DNA of 13,086 nt from positions 1 through 13,086 of the forward strand of contig JAIRSS010000199.1 of assembly GCA_031255315.1 (NCBI GenBank), given 5' to 3'. The translations under genes and the position numbers were made by a program. Origin of the DNA: Spirochaetaceae bacterium. GTDB taxonomy: Bacteria; Spirochaetota; Spirochaetia; Treponematales; Breznakiellaceae. The stretch's first letter is position 1, and every line of letters starts with the position of its first letter. The notes under the pieces are model-generated. The model was not told where the DNA came from. It saw only the letters and a program-made list of their open reading frames with translations, and searched no databases. Below are positions 6,051-13,086 of the stretch, piece after piece.

Positions 6051-7544
6051 TTAAATTCTGTCCGGAAGGGCAAACCCGCCCATCATAGCCCCTATGCGGC
6101 GTTCCTCCGCTTCCTCCGCCGAAACTATCCCCGCCAGAGCGCCCCGGGAAATCGCCGCGATACGGTCGCAAAGCCCCAGAATCTCGTCTAATTCAAAGGA
6201 AATCAGCAACACCGCCCGGCCCGCGTCCCGTTCCGCCAGGATCCGCCTGTGGATATACTCGACAGCCCCCACATCAAGCCCGCGGGTAGGCTGCGCCACG
6301 ATGAGCAGCTCCGGGGAAAGACTGAGTTCCCTGGCAATAACCGCCTTCTGCTGGTTCCCCCCGGAAAGATCGCCGGTACGAGTCAGGGGGCCCTTTTCGG
6401 CCCGAATATCAAACTGGTCGATGAGGTTCCGGGCAAACGGGGGCTTGCGGTATCCCTTGAGCATCAGGCTCTCATAGAGGTAAAAGTCCAGGACTACGCC
6501 GTACCGCTGCCGGTCGTCAGGGACAAAGGCAATCCCCAGCTTAATGCGCTCGCGAATACTCACGCGGGTAATATCCCGGCCCTTGAACAGGATACGCCCG
6601 GATTTGACCGGGAGCAGCCCATACACTGCGGCGGCCAGTTCCGCCTGGCCGTTGCCGTCCACCCCGGCTATGCCGACCACCTCCCCGGCCCGCACATCCA
6701 GGGAAAAGCCGTTTACCGCCGGAAGCCTGCGGGAATCGTCCACCCGAAGATTCTCAATACGCAGAACAACCCCGCCGGGACAGGCGGGCTTTCGTTCAAG
6801 GTTGAAGTTGACCGCCCGGCCCACCATCTTTTCCGCCAGTTCCATCTCATCAGCGTCCTTTACGGCAACCGTGTCGATCGTTCTGCCCCGGCGCAGCACC
6901 GTACACCGATCCGCCGCCGCCTTGATTTCTTTTAACTTATGGGTGATGAAGATGATGGTCTTCCCCTCCGCCTTGAGGCGGTTAAAAATGAGCAGCAGTT
7001 CATCAATTTCCTGGGGAGTTAAAACCGCCGTAGGCTCGTCAAAGATAAGAATATCCGCGTTCCGGTACAGTGTTTTGAGGATTTCCACCCGCTGCTGCAT
7101 ACCCACAGTCATGTTTTCGATCCGGGACCGGGGATCCACCGCGAGGCCGTAGGCGGCGGAAAGCTCCGCCGCCTTCCATTCCGCGGCGGCCATGTCCAGG
7201 TTCCCGAAGCGGTTCCGGCGCTCAAGCCCCAGGACAATGTTTTCCGCCGCGGTAAAATTCCGCACCAGGCGGAAATGCTGGTGTACCATCCCTATTCCCA
7301 GGGCGACGGCGTCGTTGGGGTTTCGGATACCCGCCTCTTTCCCGTGTATCATGATACGGCCGCCGTCGGCTTCGTACATGCCGAAAAGGACGGACATAAG
7401 GGTAGACTTGCCCGCTCCGTTTTCCCCCAGCAGGGCGTGAATTTCACCCTCCTGAACCGTCAGGTTCACCCGGTCGTTCGCCACAACGCCGGGGAAAACC
7501 TTTGTAATTTCGATCATCTCAACAGCGGGGGCGGCCCCGTGCAT
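6051..7544 (-). CDS. ABC transporter ATPase, tandem-domain, sugar/nucleoside type
   Basis: This cytoplasmic ATPase (497 residues from the chosen start) carries two ABC domains, like NupO/YufO and RbsA-type proteins. Domain 1 has Walker A GENGAGKST (40-48), Gln89 of the Q-loop (MVHQHF), Walker B ILIFDEPT (175-182) and His202 (FITHK). Its signature position reads MTVGMQQ, as is usual here. Domain 2 has a degenerate Walker A (GVDGNGQAEL, from 294), a canonical LSGGNQQ signature (403-409) and Walker B LLIVAQPTRGLD with Gln418 replacing the catalytic Glu. Such asymmetry is normal for this family. An in-frame GTG at 7613 would add 23 atypical residues through the intergenic hairpin. The ATG at 7544, preceded by a weak GGTGG, fits family length better. 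ATG 7517 is a further possibility. Confidence 0.92.
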   Translation of the reverse strand: MHGAAPAVEMIEITKVFPGVVANDRVNLTVQEGEIHALLGENGAGKSTLMSVLFGMYEADGGRIMIHGKEAGIRNPNDAVALGIGMVHQHFRLVRNFTAAENIVLGLERRNRFGNLDMAAAEWKAAELSAAYGLAVDPRSRIENMTVGMQQRVEILKTLYRNADILIFDEPTAVLTPQEIDELLLIFNRLKAEGKTIIFITHKLKEIKAAADRCTVLRRGRTIDTVAVKDADEMELAEKMVGRAVNFNLERKPACPGGVVLRIENLRVDDSRRLPAVNGFSLDVRAGEVVGIAGVDGNGQAELAAAVYGLLPVKSGRILFKGRDITRVSIRERIKLGIAFVPDDRQRYGVVLDFYLYESLMLKGYRKPPFARNLIDQFDIRAEKGPLTRTGDLSGGNQQKAVIARELSLSPELLIVAQPTRGLDVGAVEYIHRRILAERDAGRAVLLISFELDEILGLCDRIAAISRGALAGIVSAEEAEERRIGAMMGGFALPDRI

Positions 7545-7557
7545 ACAAACCACCAGC

Positions 7558-7599
7558 AATAAAAAACCGGGCGGAACGGCCCCGCCGCACCGAACCCGG
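7558..7599 (-). terminator. intercistronic terminator-like hairpin between binding protein and ATPase genes
   Basis: On the minus strand a GC-rich inverted repeat ends in TTTTTTATT (7566-7558). Stems can form from GGCGG with CCGCC (7570-7574/7582-7586) or CCGGG with CCCGG (7567-7571/7595-7599). Placed after the binding-protein gene, it would lower readthrough into the ATPase and permease genes, a common way to make more binding protein than transporter. The stems are short, so strength is uncertain. Confidence 0.4.
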
Positions 7600-7683
7600 C
7601 GTACAGGAACCACGCGCCGGAGGGATCGCCACGCTCCTCCCCGGCGATTTTCAGGATTTCATGGGCGAAAACGCAACAAGCTG

Positions 7684-8808
7684 CTAATCGTCCAGGGCCT
7701 TTAAGTCCTGGGGGAAGCCGGGAAGCTGTTTGGCCTCCTGGTTGGCGGCGGCGATATAAAGTCCGCCAGAGACGATTTGAGCTTTTATCGCTTCAAGCTC
7801 GTTAATAATATCGCTCGTAAGGGCGGGATTGGCGGTGGAATAGCCGACCCCGTCGGCCTTCACGTCAAACGTGATGACCTCCCCCTTAAAGGTGTTGTTC
7901 TTCACCGCGTTAAGGCCGTAGACCAGGCTGGTTTCCACCCGTTTGATCATGGAGGTAAGGACCGCCGATTCGGTGTCGCTGTACCGCCCTTCTTCAAACT
8001 GATCCGAGTCCACTCCGATGGCCCAGACGTTCCTTCCCGCCTCCCGGTACTGCTTGGCCTGGGCTATGACGCCGTTCCCGCTGGCTCCGGCGGCGGAATA
8101 AACCGCGTATACCCCGGAATCGAACCAGTTCATCGCCTGGGTTTTAGCAAGATCGGCCCTTCCCCAGTCGTTCACGTAGTAATCCACAAACCGGGCGTTG
8201 GGAAACACCGACAGGACTCCTTGGACGTAGCCGACCTCGAATTTCGTAATCGTCCTGCCGGGAACGCCGCCGATAAAGCCGAACTGAGGATCGGCGACGC
8301 CGTCGGCCTTTGCTTTGAGGGCCGCCGCCGCTCCTACCAGGTAGGAGCCCTCATGCTCGGCATACACCGCCTGCATGACGTTGGGGAGGTTTACCCAATC
8401 CACATCAACGATCAGGTATTTTTGATTCGGGTTGTCCCCGGCCACTTCCGTGAGGGCGTCGGCAAAGGTAAAACCGGTAGTTACGATAAGATCGTAGCCT
8501 TCATCCGTAACCTGCCGCAGGTTGGGGACATACATATCCTGAGTCTGGGCGGCAACCGCTTCGTAGAGGGTTCCCCGCAGCCGGGTATTCTGGGGGGCGT
8601 CGCCGTAAAAGTCCAGGATGCCCCGCCACGCCGCCGCGTTGAAGGACTTGTCATCTATACCGGTCGCGTCGGTTAAAAGCCTCACCGTTACCCCGGCATC
8701 CGCCTGGCTGGAGGATGCTGCGGGGGCCGCGGCCGGCTTATTGCACGCCGCCAGGATCAGCGCCGCCGCCGCTCCGGTTAAAACCGTCAATTTAAAATTC
8801 CATTTCAT
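7684..8808 (-). CDS. BMP/PnrA-family substrate-binding lipoprotein
   Basis: This 374-residue extracytoplasmic solute-binding lipoprotein is of the BMP family, which in spirochaetes includes Treponema pallidum PnrA (TmpC), a purine nucleoside receptor. The N-terminus has a lipoprotein signal peptide with lipobox LAAC (Cys22), followed by an Ala/Ser/Pro-rich tether (about 24-38). The family signature GIDDKSFN is at 50-57. Other family-like blocks are LIVTTGFTFADAL, IVDVDW, FGFIGGVPG, YSAAGASGNGVI and WAIGVDSDQ. The start ATG has AAGGAG about 9 bases upstream. It leads an operon with a double ATPase and two permeases, the full BMP-type importer. The substrate is likely a nucleoside, by homology only. 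Longer than PnrA itself mainly because of the linker. Confidence 0.93.
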   Translation of the reverse strand: MKWNFKLTVLTGAAAALILAACNKPAAAPAASSSQADAGVTVRLLTDATGIDDKSFNAAAWRGILDFYGDAPQNTRLRGTLYEAVAAQTQDMYVPNLRQVTDEGYDLIVTTGFTFADALTEVAGDNPNQKYLIVDVDWVNLPNVMQAVYAEHEGSYLVGAAAALKAKADGVADPQFGFIGGVPGRTITKFEVGYVQGVLSVFPNARFVDYYVNDWGRADLAKTQAMNWFDSGVYAVYSAAGASGNGVIAQAKQYREAGRNVWAIGVDSDQFEEGRYSDTESAVLTSMIKRVETSLVYGLNAVKNNTFKGEVITFDVKADGVGYSTANPALTSDIINELEAIKAQIVSGGLYIAAANQEAKQLPGFPQDLKALDD

Positions 8809-8846
8809 TGTGCTTGCTCCTTACAAATGATCCGCACTGTTTGGAC

Positions 8847-8906
8847 CTGTTCCAGAACTACTCAACGGCGCGGTAAACGCGCGGGGTTTTGGAACAGCCT
8901 TTTTTT
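8847..8906. repeat. nested inverted repeat with T7 tail in the divergent intergenic region
   Basis: CTGTTCCAGAAC (8847-8858) pairs with GTTTTGGAACAG (8886-8897) over 12 positions with one G-T pair. Inside, GCGCG-GTAAA-CGCGC (8868-8882) forms a second stem. On the plus strand a T7 run (8900-8906) follows, so it could terminate plus-strand transcripts. On the minus strand it lies in or near the leader of the ABC operon. A weak minus-strand promoter candidate (TTGATT at 8952-8947) is just upstream. Confidence 0.6.
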
Positions 8907-9001
8907 GATAAAAACTCCTGTTTAAGGTATACCGGTATGGGCAAAAAATCAACCAAGGGGGAACGTCCGGCGGCGCTTCCGATCTGACGCGGCGGCGGGG
9001 C

Positions 9002-9015
9002 GTTTTGGAACAGCC
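9002..9015 (+). repeat. second exact copy of a 14-base intergenic repeat
   Basis: GTTTTGGAACAGCC occurs exactly at 8886-8899 and again at 9002-9015. Both copies are preceded by a GCGGGG run, and a related inverted copy lies at 8847-8858. The copies flank the promoter region between two divergent transcription units, so they may be a regulator's sites or parts of a dispersed repeat. Confidence 0.6.
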
Positions 9016-9028
9016 GTGGTCCACTATG

Positions 9029-9053
9029 TATAATCCCCCGGACAAGATATACT
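9029..9053 (+). promoter_or_regulatory. tandem -10 boxes upstream of the DUF2284 gene
   Basis: TATAAT (9029-9034) has a TTGGAA (9005-9010) 18 bases upstream. A second box, TATACT (9048-9053), ends 6 bases before the ATG at 9060, and no Shine-Dalgarno is visible. The second box would give a leaderless mRNA. The first gives a leader of about 20 bases. Confidence 0.45.
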
Positions 9054-9059
9054 GGCGGC

Positions 9060-9596
9060 ATGAACATGGAAACCGCGATTAGGGCGGCTCTGGCGGGACG
9101 CGTCCATGAATTGGGGGTGATAGAGACCTCGGGCATTGTTTTTTCACCGGAGCTGTATGCGGTATGTACGGCCAATGTCTGCGGCAATTACGGGAAATGC
9201 TGGACCTGTCCCCCGGCGGCGGGAACCATGGAAGAACAGCGGGAAAAGATACTCCGCTGGAAGCGCGCCCTGATCGTTACTACCAAATTCGATCTGGAAG
9301 ATCCGTTTGATATTGAAGGGATGCAAACAGCCCGGACGCTGCATAACAGCCTTGCCGGGGATATACGGGAACGGTTCACCGCCAATCCTGTTTACGCCGC
9401 CGGCGGGTGCGGCGTCTGCGGCGTCTGCGCGTATCCCGGCTCCTGCCGGTTTCCGGACCGGGCGCTGCCCGCGGTGGAAGCGGCGGGGATTGACGTTGCC
9501 GCGTTGAGCCGGGCCGCCCGTCTGAAGTACAACAACGGCCCTAATACGGTAACGTATTTTTCCATGATCCTCTTTAACGGACGGGAGGCCGGATAA
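9060..9596 (+). CDS. DUF2284 predicted metal-binding protein
   Basis: This 178-residue cytoplasmic protein matches DUF2284, a predicted metal-binding family of unknown function that I recall seeing near corrinoid methyltransferase genes. It has two cysteine groups. One is Cys36, Cys41, Cys47, Cys50, in a CxNVCGNYGKCWTCPP-like pattern. The other is Cys117, Cys120, Cys123, Cys129, with CxxCxxC spacing typical of iron-sulfur ligation. The middle holds the segment KRALIVTTKF. It starts a three-gene plus-strand cassette and lies 37 bases before the corrinoid protein gene. An electron-transfer or cobalt-reactivation role fits the neighbours but is inference. The ATG at 9060 lacks an SD, and ATG 9066 is an alternative start. 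Confidence 0.85.
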   Translation: MNMETAIRAALAGRVHELGVIETSGIVFSPELYAVCTANVCGNYGKCWTCPPAAGTMEEQREKILRWKRALIVTTKFDLEDPFDIEGMQTARTLHNSLAGDIRERFTANPVYAAGGCGVCGVCAYPGSCRFPDRALPAVEAAGIDVAALSRAARLKYNNGPNTVTYFSMILFNGREAG

Positions 9597-9613
9597 CGGC
9601 GGTGCAACCGCCG
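9597..9613 (+). other. intercistronic hairpin before the corrinoid protein gene
   Basis: The perfect 7-bp inverted repeat CGGCGGT-GCA-ACCGCCG begins right after the DUF2284 stop codon and ends before the AAGGAG of the next gene. No T-tract follows, so it is more likely an mRNA-stability or processing element than a terminator. Confidence 0.45.
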
Positions 9614-9633
9614 CCTGAAGTAAGGAGTACGGT

Positions 9634-10290
9634 ATGGGTGATTTTTCGGCCCGTTTCGGGGAGATTTCCGGTCTCCTGCAACGGGGAAAGTCTAAGGATG
9701 TAGTTCGTGCAGTGCAGCGGGCTCTGGATGAGGGGGTTCCGGCTCAGGAAATACTGGACAAGGGGCTCATCGCCGGCATGAGCGTCATTGGCGAAAAGTT
9801 CAAACGGAACGAAGTTTTTGTCCCCGAAGTATTGATAGCCGCTAAAGCCATGAACCAGGCATCGGCGGTCCTCAAACCGGTTCTGCAAAAAGCCGGGGTC
9901 AAACCGATAGGCAAGGCGGTTATCTGTACGGTGAAGGGGGATCTCCACGACATCGGGAAGAATCTTGTAAAAATGATGATTGAGGGAAACGGAATTGAGG
10001 TACTCGATCTGGGAGTGGACTGCGGCGCGGAAAAGGTGGTTGACGCGATAAAAGATTCCGGCGCCGGGGTAGTGTGCCTGTCCGCCCTGCTTACGACCAC
10101 CATGATGGCTCAAAAAGACACTATTGACGCCATTCAAAGCGCCGGGATGCGGGATCGGGTAAAGATTATGGTAGGCGGCGCTCCGGTAACCCAGAGCTTT
10201 GCGGATGAAATCGGCGCCGACGCCTATACGCCCGATGCGGCCAGCGCCGCCGAGGTATGTAAAGGGTTCTTCACGGGAGAAGAAGCCTGA
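9634..10290 (+). CDS. methyltransferase-type corrinoid (B12-binding) protein
   Basis: This 218-residue cobalamin-binding protein is of the MtmC/MttC/MtbC-like type. It carries the methyl group on cobalt between a substrate methyltransferase and the methyl acceptor. Residues 1-90 form the helical cap typical of such proteins (GVPAQEILDKGLIAGMSVIG, FVPEVLIAAKAMN). The Rossmann-like B12 domain follows, with the base-off motif GDLHDIGKNLV, where His105 is the lower axial cobalt ligand. Further typical parts are VVCLSALLTTTM (Ser130) and MVGGAPV (160-165). A strong AAGGAG precedes the ATG. It lies one base before the activating ATPase gene, so the two are co-translated. No methyltransferase gene is in the window, so the substrate (methylamine, methoxyl compound, betaine or other) cannot be deduced. 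Confidence 0.93.
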   Translation: MGDFSARFGEISGLLQRGKSKDVVRAVQRALDEGVPAQEILDKGLIAGMSVIGEKFKRNEVFVPEVLIAAKAMNQASAVLKPVLQKAGVKPIGKAVICTVKGDLHDIGKNLVKMMIEGNGIEVLDLGVDCGAEKVVDAIKDSGAGVVCLSALLTTTMMAQKDTIDAIQSAGMRDRVKIMVGGAPVTQSFADEIGADAYTPDAASAAEVCKGFFTGEEA

Positions 10291-10291
10291 T

Positions 10292-11791
10292 ATGGTCATC
10301 CATATTGAAGGCGGGAAGGATGTTTGCCGGGCCCGAGAAGGCGAGTCCCTCCTGACTATTCTCCAGCGCGGGGGAATATCCCTGGACGCCCCGTGCGGCG
10401 GACGGGGAAGATGCGGGAAATGCCGGATACAGATACTGAGAGGCCGGATTCATCCGGTTTCGGATACGGACGGCGGTGAAACGCCGCCCGCCGGCTGGGT
10501 TCGCGCCTGCGCCGCCTATCCCGCGTCGGATCTGTGGATCGCCCCGCCCTGCGCCGGGCTTCCCGGGGAACGGGCGGACGGTTCGTCCTGGGGCGCCGTT
10601 GCGGGGAAGTCTATACGACGCGCCGGATTCGCCCTGGATATAGGAACCACGACGGTTTCCGCCCGGCTCGTGGACCTGGATACGGGCGAAACGGTTGACG
10701 CCCTTTCCGTCCTGAACGATCAGCGGATCTACGGTGCCGATGTGATGAGCCGCATCCACGCCGCCCGGGAAGGAAAAACCGGGGAACTTTTCCGGCGCAT
10801 CAACAGCCAGGTGCGGGATATGTTGCGCCAGTTCGACCGCAGGTGGGACCTGAAATCAAAGGAATATCTTGCTGTGGCGGGAAACACCGCCATGCTCCAT
10901 CTCTTTGTCAACGCCGATCCTTCCTCTCTGGGCGCGGCCCCGTTTACTCCGGCCTTCCTGGAAGCCCGGGAACTGCCGGGATCCAGTTTGTCCCTCCCGG
11001 TTGAAACGGCGGGGCTGCTGCCGTCGATTTCCGCCTTTGTAGGCGCGGATATAACCGCCGGGATAGCCGTTACGGGCATGACGGAGGAGAGACGGACATC
11101 CCTGCTCATCGACATCGGCACCAACGGAGAAATGGCCCTCTTTCATAACGGCCGGATCCTGTGCTGTTCCGCCGCCGCGGGCCCCGCCCTTGAAGGAGCG
11201 GGGATTTCCTGTGGAACCGGCGGCGTAACCGGGGCGGTGAACCGTGTTGAAAAGAGCGGCGGTTCCCTGGTTTTCTCAACAATAGGCGGCGGGCCTCCGG
11301 TGGGCCTCTGCGGTTCCGGCCTTATAGACGCGGCGGCCCTTATGCTTGACGAGGGCGTGATAGACGAAACCGGCGCTTTTACCGCCGAATCGGAGGAGTC
11401 CTTTCTTATAACCGCCGGAATAGCCGTTACAAGAGGGGATGTCAGGCAGTTTCAGCTTGCCAAAAGCGCAATTGCCTCGGGGATACAGATCCTCTGTAGG
11501 GCCGCGGGAATTGAGGCCGGCGGCGTGGAGCGCGTCTATCTTGCCGGGGGTCTTGGGTTTTATATAGAGCCGGGCAGGGCAATCCGGACGGGGCTCCTGC
11601 CCTCCTCTTTCAGGAATCGATGCGCTGTTTGCGGCAACACGAGTCTGGAAGGGGCGGTCCGGCGGCTCACGGATCCCGCTTTCCCGGCGCGGTGCGCCGG
11701 TATTGCCGCGAAGAGCGAAGCCGTCGAACTGGCGGGGGATCCCGCTTTTATGGAAACCTTTGTGGAAAACATGCTGTTCCCTGTCCGGTGA
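10292..11791 (+). CDS. RACo/RamA-like corrinoid activation protein (ferredoxin domain plus ASKHA ATPase)
   Basis: This reductive activator returns accidentally oxidised Co(II) corrinoid to the Co(I) state, using electrons from its iron-sulfur domain and ATP. It has 499 residues. An N-terminal [2Fe-2S] ferredoxin domain has Cys35, Cys41, Cys44 and Cys73 in CxxxxxCxxC...C spacing. The ASKHA-fold domain follows, with phosphate-binding loops DIGTTTVS (from 116) and IDIGTNGE (273-280), GNTAM (197-201), GPALEGAGI (297-305), GLCGSGLIDA (348-357) and YLAGG (426-430). It is somewhat shorter than the RACo of acetogens (about 630 residues). The ATG at 10292 lies one base after the corrinoid protein stop, with GGAGA upstream. 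An earlier in-frame start inside that gene is not needed. It converges on the murJ-like gene with an 8-base gap. Confidence 0.92.
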   Translation: MVIHIEGGKDVCRAREGESLLTILQRGGISLDAPCGGRGRCGKCRIQILRGRIHPVSDTDGGETPPAGWVRACAAYPASDLWIAPPCAGLPGERADGSSWGAVAGKSIRRAGFALDIGTTTVSARLVDLDTGETVDALSVLNDQRIYGADVMSRIHAAREGKTGELFRRINSQVRDMLRQFDRRWDLKSKEYLAVAGNTAMLHLFVNADPSSLGAAPFTPAFLEARELPGSSLSLPVETAGLLPSISAFVGADITAGIAVTGMTEERRTSLLIDIGTNGEMALFHNGRILCCSAAAGPALEGAGISCGTGGVTGAVNRVEKSGGSLVFSTIGGGPPVGLCGSGLIDAAALMLDEGVIDETGAFTAESEESFLITAGIAVTRGDVRQFQLAKSAIASGIQILCRAAGIEAGGVERVYLAGGLGFYIEPGRAIRTGLLPSSFRNRCAVCGNTSLEGAVRRLTDPAFPARCAGIAAKSEAVELAGDPAFMETFVENMLFPVR

Positions 11792-11799
11792 GGCCGGTT

Positions 11800-13086
11800 T
11801 TACCGCCTCCGCAGCATCCCCGCAAGGGTCCGCAGGTGTTTGTCCCGGCTCAGGGCGAGGAGGAGAACCCCCAGGGCGGCGAAGACCAGGGCGGTAACCG
11901 CGAACGGGACGCCGTAGGTGATGAACCGCCCCTTGCCCGCAAGAAGATTCACCAGAACGGTCTTGAGGCGCATCACCGGAAGGACGGCGGCCGCCGAAAA
12001 GACGGCCAGTTTCAGGGTGTAGAGCAACGCCGATTTCAGGGCCCTGCCGACGGCGATACGGGGGTTCCTCCCCAGGAAGGCGAGGAGGAGGGCGGTATTC
12101 ACGCCGCTGGCCAGGGTGAGGGCCAGGGCGATTCCCGCGCCCTGAAAGGGGCCGGCCAGGAGCGCGGCCAGGGCCATATTCACGGCAAAGGAGAGAATCC
12201 CCGCCAGTGTGGGGGACCGGGAATCGCTTTGGGCGTAGAAAGCCGGCGCCAGGATGCGGTTTACCGCGATGAAAAAGAGCCCCGGCATGTGGCAGCGGAA
12301 CGCCGAATAGGTAAGGGCCGCGGAGGTTTCGTCAAAGCTCCGGGACTGGAAAAGGAGGCGTATCAAAACCTCTCCCTGGGCCAGAGAAAAGAAGGTGATA
12401 GGCACCGTGATAAGGGCTATGACGTCCATGGCCGTAATAAGCCGCTCGTTATACCGGTCCCAGCGGCCGGTTTTAGCGTCTTCCGCCATATCCGGAAGAA
12501 GCACCGTCCCCAAAGAGACCGCGAAGACCCCCAGGATGAGTTCCTGAAGTCTTAGAGAGTATTGCAGGCTGGATACCACCCCCTCCCCGGCGTTCCCCGC
12601 CAGAGCAGTGGAAACCAGATCGTTGAGCTGGTAGGCCGCCATGCCTATGATTGTGGGACCGATAAGACGGAGGACCTTCCGGGTTCCGGGATTCCCAAAA
12701 GCCCGTTTGAGGCCGGTGAAAAAGAACCGGAACCCTTTTCGCCAAACAAACGGAAACTGAATTGCCGCCTCCAGGAAGCCGCCCAGGAGTATGCCCCAGG
12801 CCATGGCCCGGGCGGGGTTTTGGGTGAACGGAGAAAGCCCGTAGGCGCAGAGGATGGTTGCCAGGTTGAGCGCGATAGGCGCCAGCCCTGAGGGGGCGAA
12901 TACCCGGACGCTGTTCAATATGCCCTGAAAGAGGGCGGCCAGGGCCATGTTTACGGCGAAAGAAAGAATGCCCGCCAAGGTGGGGGACTTGGAATCGCTC
13001 TGGGCGTAGAAAGCCGGGGCAAGGATCCGGTTCAGGGCGATGAAAAAGAGGCCCGGCATGTGGCAGCGGAAGGCCGAATAGGTGAG
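11800..13086 (-). CDS. murJ: MurJ-type lipid II flippase, 5'-truncated by window end, with internal duplication
   Basis: The open frame runs from the window edge to TAA at 11800 (428 residues visible, start outside). MurJ (MviN) moves lipid II across the inner membrane in peptidoglycan synthesis. Matching segments include GILNSVRVFAPSGLAPIALN, MAWGILLGGFLEAAIQFPFV, RLIGPTIIGMAAYQLNDLV, LILGVFAVSLGTVLLPDMA, and the late-helix block NRILAPAFYAQSDSRSPT. The late block occurs twice: at the window edge (visible residues 1-51) and again 257 residues later in its expected place. After the first copy, the sequence jumps directly at FQGILNS to the segment that should precede fourth/fifth-helix material. 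The frame stays open through the junction. This is either a lengthened MurJ or a duplicated gene segment. The conserved cationic residues of the N-terminal half lie outside the window. Confidence 0.85.
   Translation of the reverse strand, partial: LTYSAFRCHMPGLFFIALNRILAPAFYAQSDSKSPTLAGILSFAVNMALAALFQGILNSVRVFAPSGLAPIALNLATILCAYGLSPFTQNPARAMAWGILLGGFLEAAIQFPFVWRKGFRFFFTGLKRAFGNPGTRKVLRLIGPTIIGMAAYQLNDLVSTALAGNAGEGVVSSLQYSLRLQELILGVFAVSLGTVLLPDMAEDAKTGRWDRYNERLITAMDVIALITVPITFFSLAQGEVLIRLLFQSRSFDETSAALTYSAFRCHMPGLFFIAVNRILAPAFYAQSDSRSPTLAGILSFAVNMALAALLAGPFQGAGIALALTLASGVNTALLLAFLGRNPRIAVGRALKSALLYTLKLAVFSAAAVLPVMRLKTVLVNLLAGKGRFITYGVPFAVTALVFAALGVLLLALSRDKHLRTLAGMLRRR
12164..12315 (-). repeat. 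in-frame murJ duplication, 3' copy
   Basis: These 152 bases match 12935-13086 at 132 positions by my count (about 87%), offset 771 bp, exactly 257 codons. The encoded residues differ at only two positions (Leu/Val and Lys/Arg), so most base differences are silent. This copy sits in the normal MurJ context (followed by LAGPFQGAGIALALTL). Confidence 0.9.
12935..13086 (-). repeat. in-frame murJ duplication, 5' copy reaching the window edge
   Basis: This is the partner of 12164-12315. Toward lower coordinates the two copies diverge, and both are followed by the shared 10-mer GCCCTGAAAG (12922-12931 here, 12139-12148 in the other copy). That 10-mer is 12 bases farther away in the other copy, corresponding to the residues LAGP. 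Short shared sequence at the junction suggests how the duplication arose. It continues past the window. Confidence 0.9.

Noticed and set aside
7545..7613. GTG start giving a 520-residue ABC ATPase
   Set aside because: The added residues are translated through the terminator-like hairpin, and family members begin close to the MIEITKVFPG segment.
8821..9045. 74-residue minus-strand ORF upstream of the binding-protein gene
   Set aside because: It overlaps the repeat-rich promoter region, lacks an SD, and its composition is Pro/Arg/Ser-rich with no recognisable domain.
8809..9059. Purine riboswitch in the leader of the nucleoside-type operon
   Set aside because: I looked for the conserved guanine/adenine riboswitch core and loops on the minus strand and did not see them.
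10199..10291. Upstream N-terminal extension of the corrinoid activator
   Set aside because: The extra 31 residues lie inside the corrinoid protein gene and do not resemble the ferredoxin domain. ATG 10292 begins the family-typical sequence.

Overview
The window looks like spirochaete chromosome, most likely a gut Treponema or relative. I infer this from the pairing of a BMP/PnrA-type lipoprotein with a nucleoside-type ABC transporter, a remnant of a treponemal SH3-like secreted protein, and a recombination-site-like element that resembles (from memory) the attC sites of the Treponema denticola integron. No marker here fixes the species. Two compositions meet in the window. About 1-1530 is AT-rich. 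From about 1540 to the end it is GC-rich, with dense CGG/GCC codon use.

Region 1 (1-1700) is accessory DNA. It holds a decayed ORF, an intact small cysteine-rich C_GCAxxG_C_C family gene (503-964) with a near-consensus promoter, a GC-rich foldable attC-like element (1014-1119), and a second promoter driving the broken remnant of a secreted SH3-like protein (1185-1524). An inverted 15-base copy of the attC-like right end lies at 1670-1684, just before the core genes. This reads as a short integron cassette array, or its debris, next to stable chromosome.

Region 2 (1700-3800) is housekeeping: tsaD (tRNA t6A synthesis) and a PhnP-like metallo-beta-lactamase-fold hydrolase on the plus strand, the latter overlapping tail-to-tail with rpmB (ribosomal protein L28) on the minus strand.

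Region 3 (3997-8808, minus strand) is a complete ABC importer operon of the BMP/Nup type. Its order is substrate-binding lipoprotein, double ATPase, permease, permease. The substrate is probably a purine or other nucleoside. The first two genes are separated by a terminator-like hairpin, the last two overlap by 4 bases, and a G9 tract sits at that overlap.

Region 4 (8809-11791) starts with a divergent intergenic region rich in inverted and direct repeats. A plus-strand cassette follows: a DUF2284 cysteine-rich protein, a methyltransferase-type corrinoid protein, and a RACo/RamA-type corrinoid-activating ferredoxin-ATPase. Together they form the carrier and reactivation part of a corrinoid methyl-transfer system, but no substrate methyltransferase is present.

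Region 5 (11800-13086, minus strand) is the 3' part of a murJ-type lipid II flippase gene. It contains an in-frame duplication with a period of 771 bp, and the gene runs off the end of the window.
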